From NCBI RefSeq assembly GCF_000988165.1, contig NW_020169343.1, positions 1 through 34,183 of the forward strand: DNA of 34,183 nucleotides. The letters run 5' to 3'. The DNA comes from Vairimorpha ceranae (Eukaryota; Microsporidia; Nosematidae). A program made the position numbers and the translations under genes. Positions 10,200 through 20,589 of this stretch are shown here, piece by piece. Every line of letters begins with the position of its first letter. Position 1 is the first letter of the stretch. The notes beneath the pieces were generated by a model. That model was not told where the DNA came from, made no database searches, and worked only from the letters and a program-made list of their open reading frames with translations.

Positions 10200-10898
10200 A
10201 ATACACAAAACATGATATTTCAAAGATAGTTAAAGAGCGCAATTACGAAAAGAAAATAATCCTAAAGTTTAACATAACTAGGTCTGTAGCCAAATCTATA
10301 ATACAAAATATTGATTGATATCTGGCACTAGATGTCAATATCTTTTCTCTATTGACGCGGTACAAACTTTTGTCGAAGGAAAAAAATTGCGTCACGATTG
10401 ATGATTGTTTGATTGATAAGATAATCACGCCGAGAACGGATGTTTTTCTATCAATTATTCTATCATTAGACCCCTTTTGGCTAAATATATTCTTAAAACG
10501 GCTTAACAAAACTACAAATAACAGTATATTTTGTAAAAAAAATTATGAAAAGAAATAATTTGTATTATATAATACTATCGGGAGAGGCATTGGCGCTGAT
10601 GATTATTTACTTGAATTTTTTTAAATTAGAGATCTCAAAGTAAATAAAGACGTATGAATAGTAAATGTATTCAATGTAGATGAAACCGGCCTTTATATAA
10701 TTTCTACAACTAGAAAATCTTTTGTTGTCGACAAGAAAAAAGATTATAATGGTATCAAACAAGATAAGATAAAACAAGGGTTAATGTTTTATCTGGATAT
10801 AATTCATTAGAAGAAAAACTCATACCTTAATTAATTGGGTAAACTAAAAAGCTAGAGTATTCACAAGTTTTAATGATAATAAAAATTTAATAATTTGG
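10200..10898 (+). pseudogene. pogo/Tigger-type transposase, N-terminal half
   Basis: In broken plus-strand frames this shows an N-terminal helix-turn-helix of the CENP-B/Psq kind (HDISKIVKERNYEKKI, then ITRSVAKSIIQNI, about 10211-10310). A middle region follows with SGEALA-type and ADDYLLEFF sequence. The DDE core begins at NVDETGLYI (10673-10699), whose Asp at 10679-10681 is the first catalytic residue. The relic runs on through KKARVFTSFNDNKNLIIW to 10898, where the expected next motif (a SWM-x-S strand) is absent and is found instead at 13916. There are multiple stops, so it is dead. The family moves by cut-and-paste in the nucleus. Confidence 0.7.
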
Positions 10899-11426
10899 TT
10901 GTTTATTATTGATACGTATCCAGAGAGCGACCGTGTTTACAATTATATTTTTTGCCCAACTTTGCATTAAATTATCTATAAAATTATTCATGTGAAAGCG
11001 TATATATATTTTTTTTTAAAATTATTTGGTGTAAGGCTTATGTTTATTTTTTTTAATAATTATAATTTTGGCATTAAAATATGATTAATTTAAATTGTAG
11101 TTAATTAAAAGTTAAAATTAATTTAAGAGAAAATTATTTCATTGGAAAAGAGAATTTTAAAAAAAATAATATCTTAAATTTTTTATTTTTAAAGTTTAAA
11201 TGGAAAAAGAATTGAGATCCATCTTTAAATTTTAAAAATTACCCCAAAACTTAAAATTTGTAATTAAAAAATTGACTAAAAAAATATTATTTTTTTTAAA
11301 AATTAAAAAGATACAAGTGTTATAAATATGCGCTATGTACAGAGTGATTGGCATATCAAATCTATACTAGATTACTTTTATAAGTAATACAAGGATTAAG
11401 AACGTAAACAAGAAGAAAAAACAAAA

Positions 11427-12697
11427 TTAATCAATATAATTTATTTTTTTGACTAAGTTATTTGATACTATTTCTTCAATACCATTATTTTCAACTTTAA
11501 TACGATTATTTGATAGGATTTCGATTACTTTTTTGATTGAAGAATAAAATGTGTCTAATTTTAACTTCTTTGTTTTACTATTCGTATCAAAATCTTTTCT
11601 TATCAAAATAATGTCAACTATATATATGTCATTAATAGAATTATGCACGTATTTTCTATCCATGCAGTGCTAAATATTTTTGATTAACTGAAATCTGACT
11701 TTAGTCTTTTCCTATGATTCGTTTAATATAAATATGGTTCTCATCCAAATCAACAATGCTACTTATTTTTTTTAGGACAAGTTACAGTATTAAACCCACT
11801 TTTACAAAAAAATAGATTTAATGATGACTTATTAGTTGCAGAATTTATCGCTACATTGTATTCATAAGTCACTTTTTCCAAGAGTGCAGTCCAATTTTTA
11901 CCGGCAGCAAACACACCATCACACAGATACTTTTGCAAATAACGTGTAATTGTTTTGTTAAATCGTTCGATTTGACCTTGGCTTTGTGGGTGTCTCGGTC
12001 TTCCATAAATTAAAACAATGCTTATCTTCTTACAAAAATCAATCAAACAAGAAGTTCTAAATTTTTTTTCGTTATCATATTGAATTATTTAAGGATCACA
12101 AAGTTTATAAAAAGCCATTTTAAGGTCTAAAAAAACATCGTTCACATTCTTACCTTTAAGGACATAAGAAATTATATATTTAGATTTTACATCTATACCT
12201 GTAAAAATTAAACCAAGACCATCATTTTGTCCTGCGAAAATCCTCGTATCAACAAGATCAATGACTAATCTCTCAAAGAGCGTCTTGGCAAGAATATGCT
12301 TAAACATTTCCTTTGCCTTAGAAGGTTGAGCTTGTAAACAGGCATTACACTCATTAAAAGCCTCCCCAATAACACATCTAGGAATCGAAAAAATAGAGCT
12401 GTTTGCATAACTCGTAAGGACGATTCTAATCATAATAAATCTGGTTGTGTAATTTTTGTACTTCTATTTTTATAGAAAGCACTGTTCCTTTCACAAACAC
12501 CCGTTTATGACCATTTTCTGTATCTTCAAGATAAACAGCTCGGACTTATTTTTCAAACGACACTTAGTATGTTTGCTGCCATCTACTGTCGTATCCTTGC
12601 CTATAAAAATATTTACGATATTATCGTATTCTTCTTGTGATTTGATAGTAGATCTCATAAGGGTTTTTAAAATATTTTTAAATTTAAAAATTTTCAT
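11427..12697 (-). pseudogene. Stand-alone gypsy-type integrase, copy B
   Basis: The minus strand from ATG at 12697 to the stop at 11427 covers about 420 codons in several frames. The N-terminal part (SQEEYDNIV) matches copy A's DKEECDAIM. It is followed by a zinc-binding region ending CNAC (about 12345-12360), then the core: LVIDLVDTR (about 12245-12270, first Asp), QYDNEKKF (about 12075, second Asp) and HPQSQGQIERFN (about 11970, Glu). The last two are separated by 35 residues (D35E intact). The C-terminal frame 11663-11427 has ILIRKDFDTNSKTKKLKLD, like copy A. Frame breaks near 12050-12090, 12430-12490 and 11660-11760 inactivate it. Confidence 0.75.
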
Positions 12698-12974
12698 GTG
12701 TATGAATTTTTATAAGATCAAAAGCAGGTTAGTTTTTAACCTGTGGTAACTTCTTGTGAGGTAATCAAAACGAAAATGTTGCTCTAAAAGATTTTTAAAG
12801 AAACTTTTTTTATTAATTTAAAGATTCTCTCTGTTCTTTTTGACAGCTTGTAGTTTTTATTTCTATTTCTTTTATTTTGTCTACTCTTCTTTTAAATCTT
12901 TTTTATAAATAAAAAACATTTAAAAAAAATTTGTTTTTTTATAAACAATTAAATTTATTAAGATAAGATATTTA

Positions 12975-12991
12975 TGTGGTAGTAAACCACA
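12975..12991. other. Hairpin TGTGGT-loop-ACCACA
   Basis: TGTGGT (12975-12980) and ACCACA (12986-12991) form a perfect 6-bp stem with a 5-base loop, upstream of integrase copy B. Significance unknown. Confidence 0.35.
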
Positions 12992-13915
12992 AAAATATGG
13001 TCAAACTTTTATTCAAAAAAACATAAACATTGTTGCGTGTTTAAGCCCCATGATGGCTTGTATTAATGTTAGAACTAAGCCTTTGTTCAAATTTTTAGAG
13101 GTATTGTGTATTTGCGCTTAAAAAAGCTGACAGGTCATAATACTATGAATATATATGTATTTGTATTAATTAATTTTTTTGTAGAAATACATTAAGGACC
13201 GTGGTATTTAATTAAAAAACGTAGTATTACTTTTAAATTTCGTAATAATACAGAAAAACAACTTTCTATATCTATATGATTGTATACATTACAACCCTAT
13301 TAATGGTAATACCAATATAGATAAAAAAATATATATAACACAAAAATTCAATCGACAACAAAGATATAAGTTTTAGTACAAAAAAAAAGAGAAAACATGG
13401 TTGCGCGACATTTTTTAATTTTTTTTGGAGAAACGTCAGTTCGCCTAATTAATTTTAGCACATTCATGATGCAGCTAGCACATGATTACATTTTAAGTTT
13501 ATTTGTTTACACTCAATCTGTTTACATAATCTTTTTTTTAAAAAAAAATAGTTTCGTTTCTATATAAATCTTATACATTTAGTTTCAGCATCTACGTTTA
13601 GCAATTGGTTGTTTATTTATATCTACTAAAAATTATAAATACATTTTTAGTTAAAACACGAAGGAAGAAATTATGTAAAATAATACGAATCGAGACAGAC
13701 GCAACTCAAATAAATGATCTTACTTAAAAAGCGTTTTAAACCTCGACAGCACACCACAAACTTTCAGATTATATTATATACATTTTAGTTTTTTTAATAA
13801 ATTCTCAGCCAATCTTTTGTAATTTTTTGTTTATTTTTTTTTGCTTAATCCTTTTCTTTTAGAATTAAAATTTTAATTATAAACAAATATATGTAATTTA
13901 TCGAATAACAACAAC

Positions 13916-14590
13916 TCTTGGATGGCGAGTTCAATATTAAGTGAATATCTTGGAATATTAAATGAGGTTTTGGTTCTGACAATGTAAAGATTTCGATAGT
14001 TTTAGACAACTTCTTTTGACAATAAATTGGAAACAAATCACACACTGAATCGGTGTTTTTGCCTTTAAAGTGTACCTTTTTGCCCAGCCATTGAATATAG
14101 GAATTGTTAACTTGCTTAAGTCAAATATATTAATTTTTTAACCAATATCTAATATCTTTTTCAATAGAACAATTTTTAAATTATAATAAAGCGGGTAAAG
14201 TGATTGAAATGCCTAAAATATTATATTGGTGCAAGCAATTAAACAGTCAAATAAGCGAAGAAACTATAATGAATTGCTATATAAATCAAAAAGTATAGGC
14301 GAATTTAATAACAAACATTAAACTCTAAAATCAGTCATTTGAAGAAGCTCCATGAAGAAAAACGAAATGTATATGAATGTTATAAAGTAATAGAAGATGT
14401 AATTTCTTTTGATAAAAATATCTATTCTCGAAGTTAATCAGATTTATCCAAATCAATGAGTTGTGCTAGAAATATTTTGTTATCTAATAGGTTAATGTAT
14501 ATTAAAAAATTTTTAAACCTTGAAGGCGATATAATAGAAGAATATTCTAAGAAATGCAATAACAACAGCCTTTATGAGTATTTTTGAATG
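13916..14590 (+). pseudogene. pogo/Tigger-type transposase, C-terminal half
   Basis: The frame resumes at SWMASSILSEYLGIL (13916-13960), the motif that normally follows the part ending at 10898. Next comes IVLDN, with the second catalytic Asp at 14005-14007. Then come SVFLPLKCTFLPS (about 14052-14090), matching the family's FLPPNTTSxxQPxD strand, and a C-terminal block with SEETIMNCY (about 14255), matching its TIxNCF motif. The minus-strand open frame over 13845-14045 is a shadow. Stops and shifts are frequent. Together with 10200-10898 it forms one element split by a 3.0-kb insertion. Confidence 0.65.
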
Positions 14591-14673
14591 AACAAAAAAA
14601 ATTAAATGAGTTTTTGTTTGTTTTTAGTAGTTTAAAGTTGTTTTAATTTTTAGAACTTATTCATCCTTAGCGA

Positions 14674-14711
14674 TTTTATCCATCCTCTTTTTGGAAAAGA
14701 GATGGATAAAA
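14674..14711. repeat. 17-bp near-perfect hairpin at the end of the pogo-type relic
   Basis: TTTTATCCATCCTCTTTT (14674-14691) pairs with AAAAGAGATGGATAAAA (14695-14711): 17 base pairs, one bulged C at 14685 and a three-base loop. It lies about 90 bases after the transposase relic. The arm TTTATCCATCTCTTTT, read inward, resembles TTTATTCCACCCCCTTT before the left half (about 10139-10156), so it may be the right terminal inverted repeat. Confidence 0.5.
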
Positions 14712-15278
14712 GTACTCACTGTATCTAAATATTTTTACATCTTCCTTGTATTCAACTTCAACTTTTAAAATATCAAAAATATATAGTAAAGCTTTATATC
14801 TTTTTGATCATGATAATAAACAATTTTAACAAAAATAATAGCATTATTTTACATCAAAAAGATTAATGAGTAGTTGTTATTACAAGTCCTGCAATAAGAT
14901 TTTAATTTTATTTTAGTTTCATATTTTAACAACAACAAATTTTTAAAGATATTTATATCTTAAATGTATAGTATATTTTATCAAAACCATTGTTAATTAA
15001 TGCTTGAGTTGGTTGTTGCGTGTTTACACGCAAACATATAAAAACAAACTGGTATGTACAACCAAATTTTGTTTGATTTATTTTCTTTAAATCATGTAAA
15101 TGTGAATTTTATGTTAAAAAAACAATATATGCTTTATAAAGATTAAAGAGTATCTAATACTATTCTATTATGCACCATTTTCTTTAAAAGTTTATCAGAT
15201 TAAAAAATAAAAAGGTATACAAAATTATAATTTTATATTATTAGATAAAAATATACAAAATATAAGGTTGTGCCCCCT
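14712..15278. other. AT-rich spacer with an 8-bp hairpin
   Basis: Non-coding. TTGCGTGT (15016-15023) and ACACGCAA (15026-15033) form a perfect hairpin with a two-base loop. The string TTGTTGCGTGTTTA (15013-15026) recurs exactly at 13030-13043. Confidence 0.5.
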
Positions 15279-16261
15279 GATTGGGGGGAGGGACAAAAAT
15301 AAAAAAATAAAAATTTATTTCAATTTGTAAAAAAAACTATAAATCATTTATTAAACAACATGTTTCAAATTTTCTGCTAGCACCTTTTAATTCTATATTT
15401 TTATCAAAAACAAATCTTTTAAAAAAATAGTCAACGTTTCAAAATAGTTAGTGTTGACATATTTTGCTTTATGCGCTTTCCATAATCGATCTATGTTTTG
15501 TATATAAATTTCTGCATTATTTGGATCAACAAAATGCAAAAGATGATTTACTACCGAGTGATTGTATTCAAGCAAACTCAACTCAATATAACCACGCCAA
15601 CTGTCTGTCATGATTTTTGTTCCAATATTGATATATTATTAAAACAACCCGTTCGCAGTTGGGTTTTGTTCGTCGTCTTACAATTTTAATTGCAATTTGT
15701 TCTTTTGTACGACTGATACAGCCAGTAGTCTCGCCTGCCAGCATTTGCCCACGACTATCGCGCCGAGAACAAATGTGCGTTTCATCGACCTCAATAGTGT
15801 CGTTCTTATCTTCCAAGTTTTGAAACCACAAAGAAGAATTTGCATATCAATTTTTGTATGAAGTACATTAAAAATTCGATACAAACATTTTTCTTCGGTT
15901 TTGCATTTATTGACGATGATTGTTATCTTTAACCCCAAACAGTGAGGTGTATAATTCGCAACACGGTGAATATTTTGGCTTTTGCACATTGAAATGTGTA
16001 TCTGCAACAAAAATTCCGTTTTTCTGCATAAACGCTGATTACAACGAAATTAACTGTCAATACTATGGCGCAACTTGCCCTTTAACATACGCATTATACC
16101 CCCTAAAACTGGATACTTTAGAAGATATGTTGATTAAACTGATCTCAACAGCTGATTCAAAGGAGATTTCCTCTCTTTCGGTCTTTTTTAAAAGTTCGGA
16201 AAAAATTTATCATATAAGGAGATAAAGGTAAATATTTTTAAAAATCTCGTTCCCCCAAATC
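15279..16261 (-). mobile_element. Merlin-type (IS1595/ISXO2 superfamily) transposon
   Basis: Candidate terminal inverted repeats are GATTGGGGGGAGGGACA from 15279 and, on the other strand, GATTTGGGGGAACGAGA from 16261. They enclose 983 bp with a transposase relic that fills the interior, typical of compact Merlin elements. These G-rich ends stand out in an A+T-rich region. A target duplication could not be identified by eye. Confidence 0.65.
15393..16230 (-). pseudogene. Merlin-type transposase (frameshifted)
   Basis: Minus-strand order: a Cys-containing N-terminal region with FRCNQRLCRK (about 16000-16030), then TEEKCLYRIFN (about 15865-15900). The catalytic core follows: IEVDETHICSRRDSRGQ (about 15755-15800, first Asp in VDETH), DSWRGY (about 15592-15609, second Asp) and HSVVNHLLHFVDP (about 15525-15563). 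The last motif, IQNIDRLWK (about 15480), has Asp where the family normally has the catalytic Glu. The pieces lie in different frames. The plus-strand open frame over 15920-16225 is a shadow. Cut-and-paste DNA transposase family related to bacterial IS1016/IS1595. Confidence 0.75.
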
Positions 16262-17099
16262 ATAGCAAATTACAAAAAAAATGAAAAATTATCATTAATG
16301 TAACAACAAAGACTATTTGAATGGAGATAACAAGAAAGCTCCTCATCATAAAAATCTTAATTTGAATAAAAGAAATTTTGTCATTTATCGTATTTTAGAA
16401 AAGTTTTTCAAGTCCGACACCTTGCCCAATTGTTACGGCACATATGTAATGGTTTAATCCTTAGTTTTACCATTATCTTTTCTTTGCAATTGCTACACAG
16501 AATTATCTATCAGCATAAAACAGTGGTCTCGTATAAAGCATAAATAGCGAAATTTTTGTAAGAAGATAAACTCTTAACCAGCCCATTTCAAAAAGGTTAA
16601 TTATTTTATAAAATGTTTAAAGTTTTTTATTTGCTGTTTATTTTTGTTGTTGGTCTTATGTTCGACAATTTGTTCCTCCAATTTCTTACAATGCATTTAT
16701 ATCAAATGTTTTAGAATACACCAAATGGAGGATAAAAAGCTTAATTTAATCAGCATTATACTAGAGAGTCTCATCTCTGGTAATTGTAATTCATTTTCTA
16801 TCAATTTTAAGATAAAATTAAAAAAAAATACCAAATACGACAGACAATTGACAAAATAAATAATTTAAAATAAATTATCGACCCATTTGTTGGCATCAAC
16901 GTGTGTCCAATTGAATTGAAAATCAATTTAGTGAAGCAACACAGCTTTAGTATAAACGGGTTGATTGGTATTATAAACATTCTGTCCTTAATCCATCAAA
17001 ACCTCACAGATTATTCATCTTCAATAAAATAAATATAAAAAAATTTTTTTGTCAAGAAACTCGTTTTAACCCACTCAAACAAGATTGTAGACGAAAAAA
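16262..17099. other. AT-rich spacer, nothing recognised
   Basis: No coding or repeat signature that I can support. The short open frame 16644-16859 starts without ATG and its sequence is low-complexity, so it was not called. Confidence 0.4.
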
Positions 17100-18040
17100 A
17101 AATTTGGGTTTTCGACCATGAAAGAGAAGAGAAGAATAAAAAAAAAATGATAATAGATTATCGTGTGAAATTAGATTACAGAAGTGAATCCACGATTTAT
17201 GTATAGCTGAGAAAGCAATATTAATGATTAGGACGAGAAGTCACATAGAAAGAGTTTTAAAGAAATCCAAGACTTGTCTGAAATTAGTAGAGAGACAAGC
17301 GAGGATAAAGATTTTATAATTACAACAAGATATTTAAAAAAGATTGAAATGTATTTAATCAAATTCAGAGATAATGGATTTTTATAGTGGTTGCGATGGG
17401 TTACTTAGTAGAAGATTTTAAAAAAAGATATTAAAAGTAAACAAGCTTTTGAAGTGGTCACATTTTAAGAAATTTTTTCTTGAACAGTGATTAACCAAAG
17501 AAAATTTGACATATAATGAAAAGGAATTTAGTAGCTAACAAATAAGTGAGCTTTGTAAGAATTACAATATAGAGCGCAGGAAGGTAAGCATAGAACTACC
17601 TAGAAGTAATAGTGGGATCGAAAAAATTACTAGAACAATGAAGGGATTTATATTACAAAATAACAAGGAGTCATCTGAAGAAAGGATTTACACAACAATT
17701 GAGAATTATGACTGAAGTTTTTACACAGGATAAAATGTAATACCATTGAAGCATTAAATAATAAAACAGAAACATTATGAACGAGAATTATTCGCAAGGA
17801 AATTATTTTAAGAAGTTAAAGAGTTTGTATAGTGAATAGTGCAATTGATAAGAAGATAAGAGTTGCCAAGAATAAAAATTTAAAAAGTTGTAATAAGTGC
17901 AGCAAAGAAAATTTGTTGGTTCTATCAAAATTGATAAGTTTTGTACGGGTGTTTTTTTTAGTGAGACTTAAAAAAGAAAGATATGTAAAGAAAAGGCATT
18001 ATGATTTACAAAAATCTGGTAAAGAGAAATGTTTTTAAGA
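17100..18040 (+). pseudogene. LTR-element integrase fragment
   Basis: Plus-strand broken frames contain FIVVAMGYLVEDFKK (about 17375-17425), which fits the integrase strand that reads ILVVIDYFTR in relatives. Then come NEKEFSS, ISELCKNYNIERRKVSIELP and SNSGIEKITRTMKGFI (about 17518-17650), fitting the DNGxEF and RSNGRIERxIRT blocks with the catalytic Glu. Then comes a tail ERIYTTIENYD-SFYTG (about 17680-17730). The tail matches the integrase relic at 1080-1560 (VYEAIGTYNLSFH), so both probably come from one LTR family. No LTR was found around this copy. A frame at 17832-18038 is Lys-rich and may be its C-terminus. Confidence 0.5.
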
Positions 18041-18680
18041 AATAAGACTAATCATCATGAGCAAGAATATTATATTATCAACCCCCTACTATGTTTATCA
18101 TATATAGATAATACAAAAGCTATTGAAACTAAGATTTAAATCACCAAATGTTTATTTTAAAAATGACTACTTTTTGTGTATTTGATTCATTTTTATTTTT
18201 GTAGGACTATTTACATATTAAACTTTTATAATTGAAATTAAAAATGGAACTTTAAGAAAAAATAAAACTTTTTTGAGTTTTTAATTTTTTATCCGCCTGT
18301 TGTTCCCTTGTCCCCAGGTGTCGGCTGTGTTAATAAAATTGCCATGTATTACGGACATAGTTAATAATTAATATTAAATTTTAAAATAAGTTTGTTGTAA
18401 TATTTAATGTTTTATTATGATTGTTGATACTTTTTGGATTTTCTTTTCCATGCGTAAATTTTTATAATAATTTATATTATAGATAAAAAATATAGTAACT
18501 AAGCATATTAAAAAAAATTATATTAAAAATAATGAACTTTCTTTTTTTTCAAATAAACTTTTTTAGATTTTCTTTATTTATAGATTTATTTTAAATTAGG
18601 ATTTTTATTTTTGATCTTCGTGATATTTGACATGATTTGTGAAATAAACAGTTAATTAAAAAAAATTTATAACTACGAAT
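18041..18680. other. AT-rich spacer
   Basis: Mostly low-complexity A+T. A short C/G-richer patch (about 18296-18360, with CCCTTGTCCCCAGGTGTCGG) interrupts it without an open frame of useful length. Confidence 0.4.
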
Positions 18681-18685
18681 TTTCT

Positions 18686-18840
18686 TATCTTCTCCGGTTG
18701 CATCATTGTGACGATGTAACATTACGCTTGATGGGGCTTCAATTCTACCTTTATTGCACCAATGACTTCGTTTTGTTTATTATTCTTTGTATCTTTTAGC
18801 ATCTGTCGGTGGCAACGCCAGCACAAATATAGACAATATT
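18686..18840. other. Moderately GC-rich block, possible coding relic
   Basis: About 150 bases of visibly higher G+C than the surroundings, with all frames short. The minus strand reads EVIGAIKVELKPHQA then CYIVTMMQPEKIRK in one frame with a single stop, which looks like decayed protein sequence. I do not recognise it. Confidence 0.3.
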
Positions 18841-19044
18841 TTGAAGGGAAACTAGTTATTAAAACGTAAAACTAATTATTTATAGAACTGTAGGTAATAG
18901 TAGAAATACCCATCAAAAGTGTTATGATATTTGTAATCATGATTATTTTATAAAATATATTTTTTAAACTTGTTATTAGTCAATTAAAATTTGTTATAAA
19001 AGTAATTTTGAAAAAAAAAATTTGAAGAAGTATAAATATTGAAT

Positions 19045-19212
19045 AAAATAAATCTATTAAAAGTAGTAACACAAGCATTTCAAAATTATATCTTGAAAAT
19101 AGAAGAGTACTTGTAGTACATGTTAAAGACCATTTAGTAAAGTATACTGGTATTATCCTAGAGGGCGAGAGGATTCCATTACAATTTGTCGATTTTTTAT
19201 TGGTGTTATAAG
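19045..19212 (+). other. Short ATG-less open frame
   Basis: The plus strand is open for about 55 codons ending at TAA near 19210 and contains ENRRVLVVHVKDHLVKYTGI, a beta-strand-like, non-repetitive sequence. There is a stop just upstream and no ATG. The pattern loosely recalls Sm-fold strands, but the match is too weak to name. It may be an exon-sized relic of a lost gene. Confidence 0.25.
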
Positions 19213-19530
19213 CTTTTTTACAATTTATAAAAAAATTTAAATATTTTTTTGTTTCAATTCTAACAAGTACAATTATAAACTTTTCTAAAAAAATTTAATA
19301 CTGTGGTTTTTACCAAAATTTAAAAATTTTTATCTTTATAAATTTTCTAGAATTTTATTTTCTATAAATAAAAATTTTAGAAAAAAGGAAACATAAAAAT
19401 TTAACATAAAAAAATACCTACCTAACGATAAGAAAAACATGGTAACCAACAAAGGACCGGTAATAAAAAGTTACTTAGAAATATATTTTAAGACGGGACA
19501 GTTAACCCGATCTTTCCCCAAATACAATCA

Positions 19531-20580
19531 TTATATTACAAATTTATCAATACCAGATTATTTTTTGTTTTCTAATTATTTAAAAACATTTTCCGCTTCC
19601 TGTAGATGTAGATACATGAAAGAAATCATTTACATTTTTAAATCTGAAAATACAAACAGACACTTCTCCGCGCCCACGGTAGTTTTACATTTCTTTGTTA
19701 ATATTTTTACTAGTGCCTCACTTCTGCACTAGAATAAGAATTTTAAAAAAGCTCAGGTAGCCCATTCCGAAATATACATTTATATTTGCTAATGGCTTTT
19801 TCGAGCTGTTCTACAAGTTTTAAACCTATATCAACAACATCTTCGTCTTTTGGATTCGGGGCTGAAAAATTACTTTCCGTTCTGAAAAATTTAAAATTTT
19901 GTGGTATATAAATGTTAACGGTGTGTTCGTTGCTTTTTTTATCTTCTTAAAATCATTTCAGTTGCATCTTCCTCGACTTTAGATTTGCCAACCTCAACAT
20001 CGCAATGGTTTTTCAAAAACGAACATGCAAATGTACATAAAACATATATTTATTTACAATTAGAAACTAATGAATCTAAAATATTAATTTTATCTTTGAT
20101 TTTACTTCCACCAAATATTTAGAGTTTGATTTTATCATTTAAAAGTTTTTTCAGCAACGTATTCTTTAGAAACACATTCCTGCAAAAGGCGTTTTGCTTC
20201 TTTAAACAGGTAAAAAACCCGGTTTGATATAAATTAACAAAAGCGTTAACTGTTAAAATATCAATATAATTTTTGAAAAGATCGCTAGAATTGTATTTTA
20301 GTATAAATTCATTTGTTCGTCAAGATAAAATTTTGAACTTTCCAAAAGCATAAATTTTTCTCTTTTATAATCCTCAGTTTTGCGCAAATATACTTTTTCT
20401 TTCGATTTTTCTTTAATAAATTTTGTAGTACATTATTAAATATGGATAGAGCAACTTAATGTCTCATCGTAATGCTGTAATATTTAAAAAAAGTGTTTAG
20501 GGAAATTATTTTTATTTACGATGTGGGTTTTAAAATGAGTAGTAATTATATCGTAGATGCTTTGCTTTTTTTAATTTAGA
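19531..20580 (-). pseudogene. Phosphoglycerate kinase-like pseudogene, full length but broken
   Basis: Phosphoglycerate kinase makes ATP from 1,3-bisphosphoglycerate in glycolysis. On the minus strand its landmarks appear in order: MLLESSKFYLDEQMN (about 20300-20345; family LLENLRFxxEE), IFGGSKIKDKINILDSL (about 20060-20118; family GGSKVSxKIxxLxxL), VGKSKVEEDATEM (about 19950-19990), DVVDIGLKLVEQLEKAI (about 19795-19840; family DIGPKTxE), FRNGLPELF (about 19756-19780; family WNGPxGVFE), FHVSTSTGSG (about 19594-19622; family SHVSTGGGA) and a C-terminal SGIDKFVI ending at TAA 19531. Stops and frameshifts (at least four) separate these blocks. The nucleotide-binding WNGP and TGGGA motifs are altered, so it is not a working enzyme. 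The plus-strand frame 19439-19732 is a shadow. Confidence 0.75.
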
Positions 20581-20589
20581 ACTCAAAAT

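Larger units (their letters stand above)
10899..13917. mobile_element. 3.0-kb insertion in the pogo-type element, carrying integrase copy B
   Basis: The insertion lies exactly where the transposase homology is interrupted. TTGG occurs at both edges (10895-10898 and 13918-13921) and may be the target duplication. The ends look like imperfect terminal inverted repeats: TTGTTTATTATTGATA from 10899 inward and, on the other strand, TTGTTGTTATTCGATA from 13914 inward. The only gene found inside is integrase copy B (11427-12697, minus). The rest is A+T-rich and non-coding. This argues that the stand-alone integrase family is a DNA transposon, but the repeats are short and A+T-rich, so coincidence is possible. 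Confidence 0.5.

Noticed and set aside
10243..10509. 88-codon minus-strand frame
   Set aside because: It starts without evidence and overlaps the helix-turn-helix part of the pogo-type transposase on the plus strand.
12456..12749. 97-codon plus-strand frame
   Set aside because: It is antisense to the N-terminal part of integrase copy B and Phe/Leu-rich, as expected of a reversed Lys/Asn-rich gene.
10895..13616. TTGGTTGTTTATT direct repeat (10895 and 13604) as LTR ends of the inserted element
   Set aside because: Similarity does not extend beyond about 16 bases, and 13604 is not where the pogo-type homology resumes.
13845..14045. 66-codon minus-strand frame
   Set aside because: The plus strand here carries the SWMASS and IVLDN motifs of the pogo-type transposase.
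15920..16225. 101-codon plus-strand frame
   Set aside because: It is antisense to the Merlin transposase N-terminal region, which has family motifs on the minus strand.
19045..19212. Sm-like protein gene
   Set aside because: A few beta-strand-like residues only, no ATG and a stop directly upstream. Too weak to name.
19439..19732. 97-codon plus-strand open frame starting with ATG
   Set aside because: It lies opposite the PGK-like pseudogene, whose C-terminal motifs explain the minus strand here, so it is a shadow frame.
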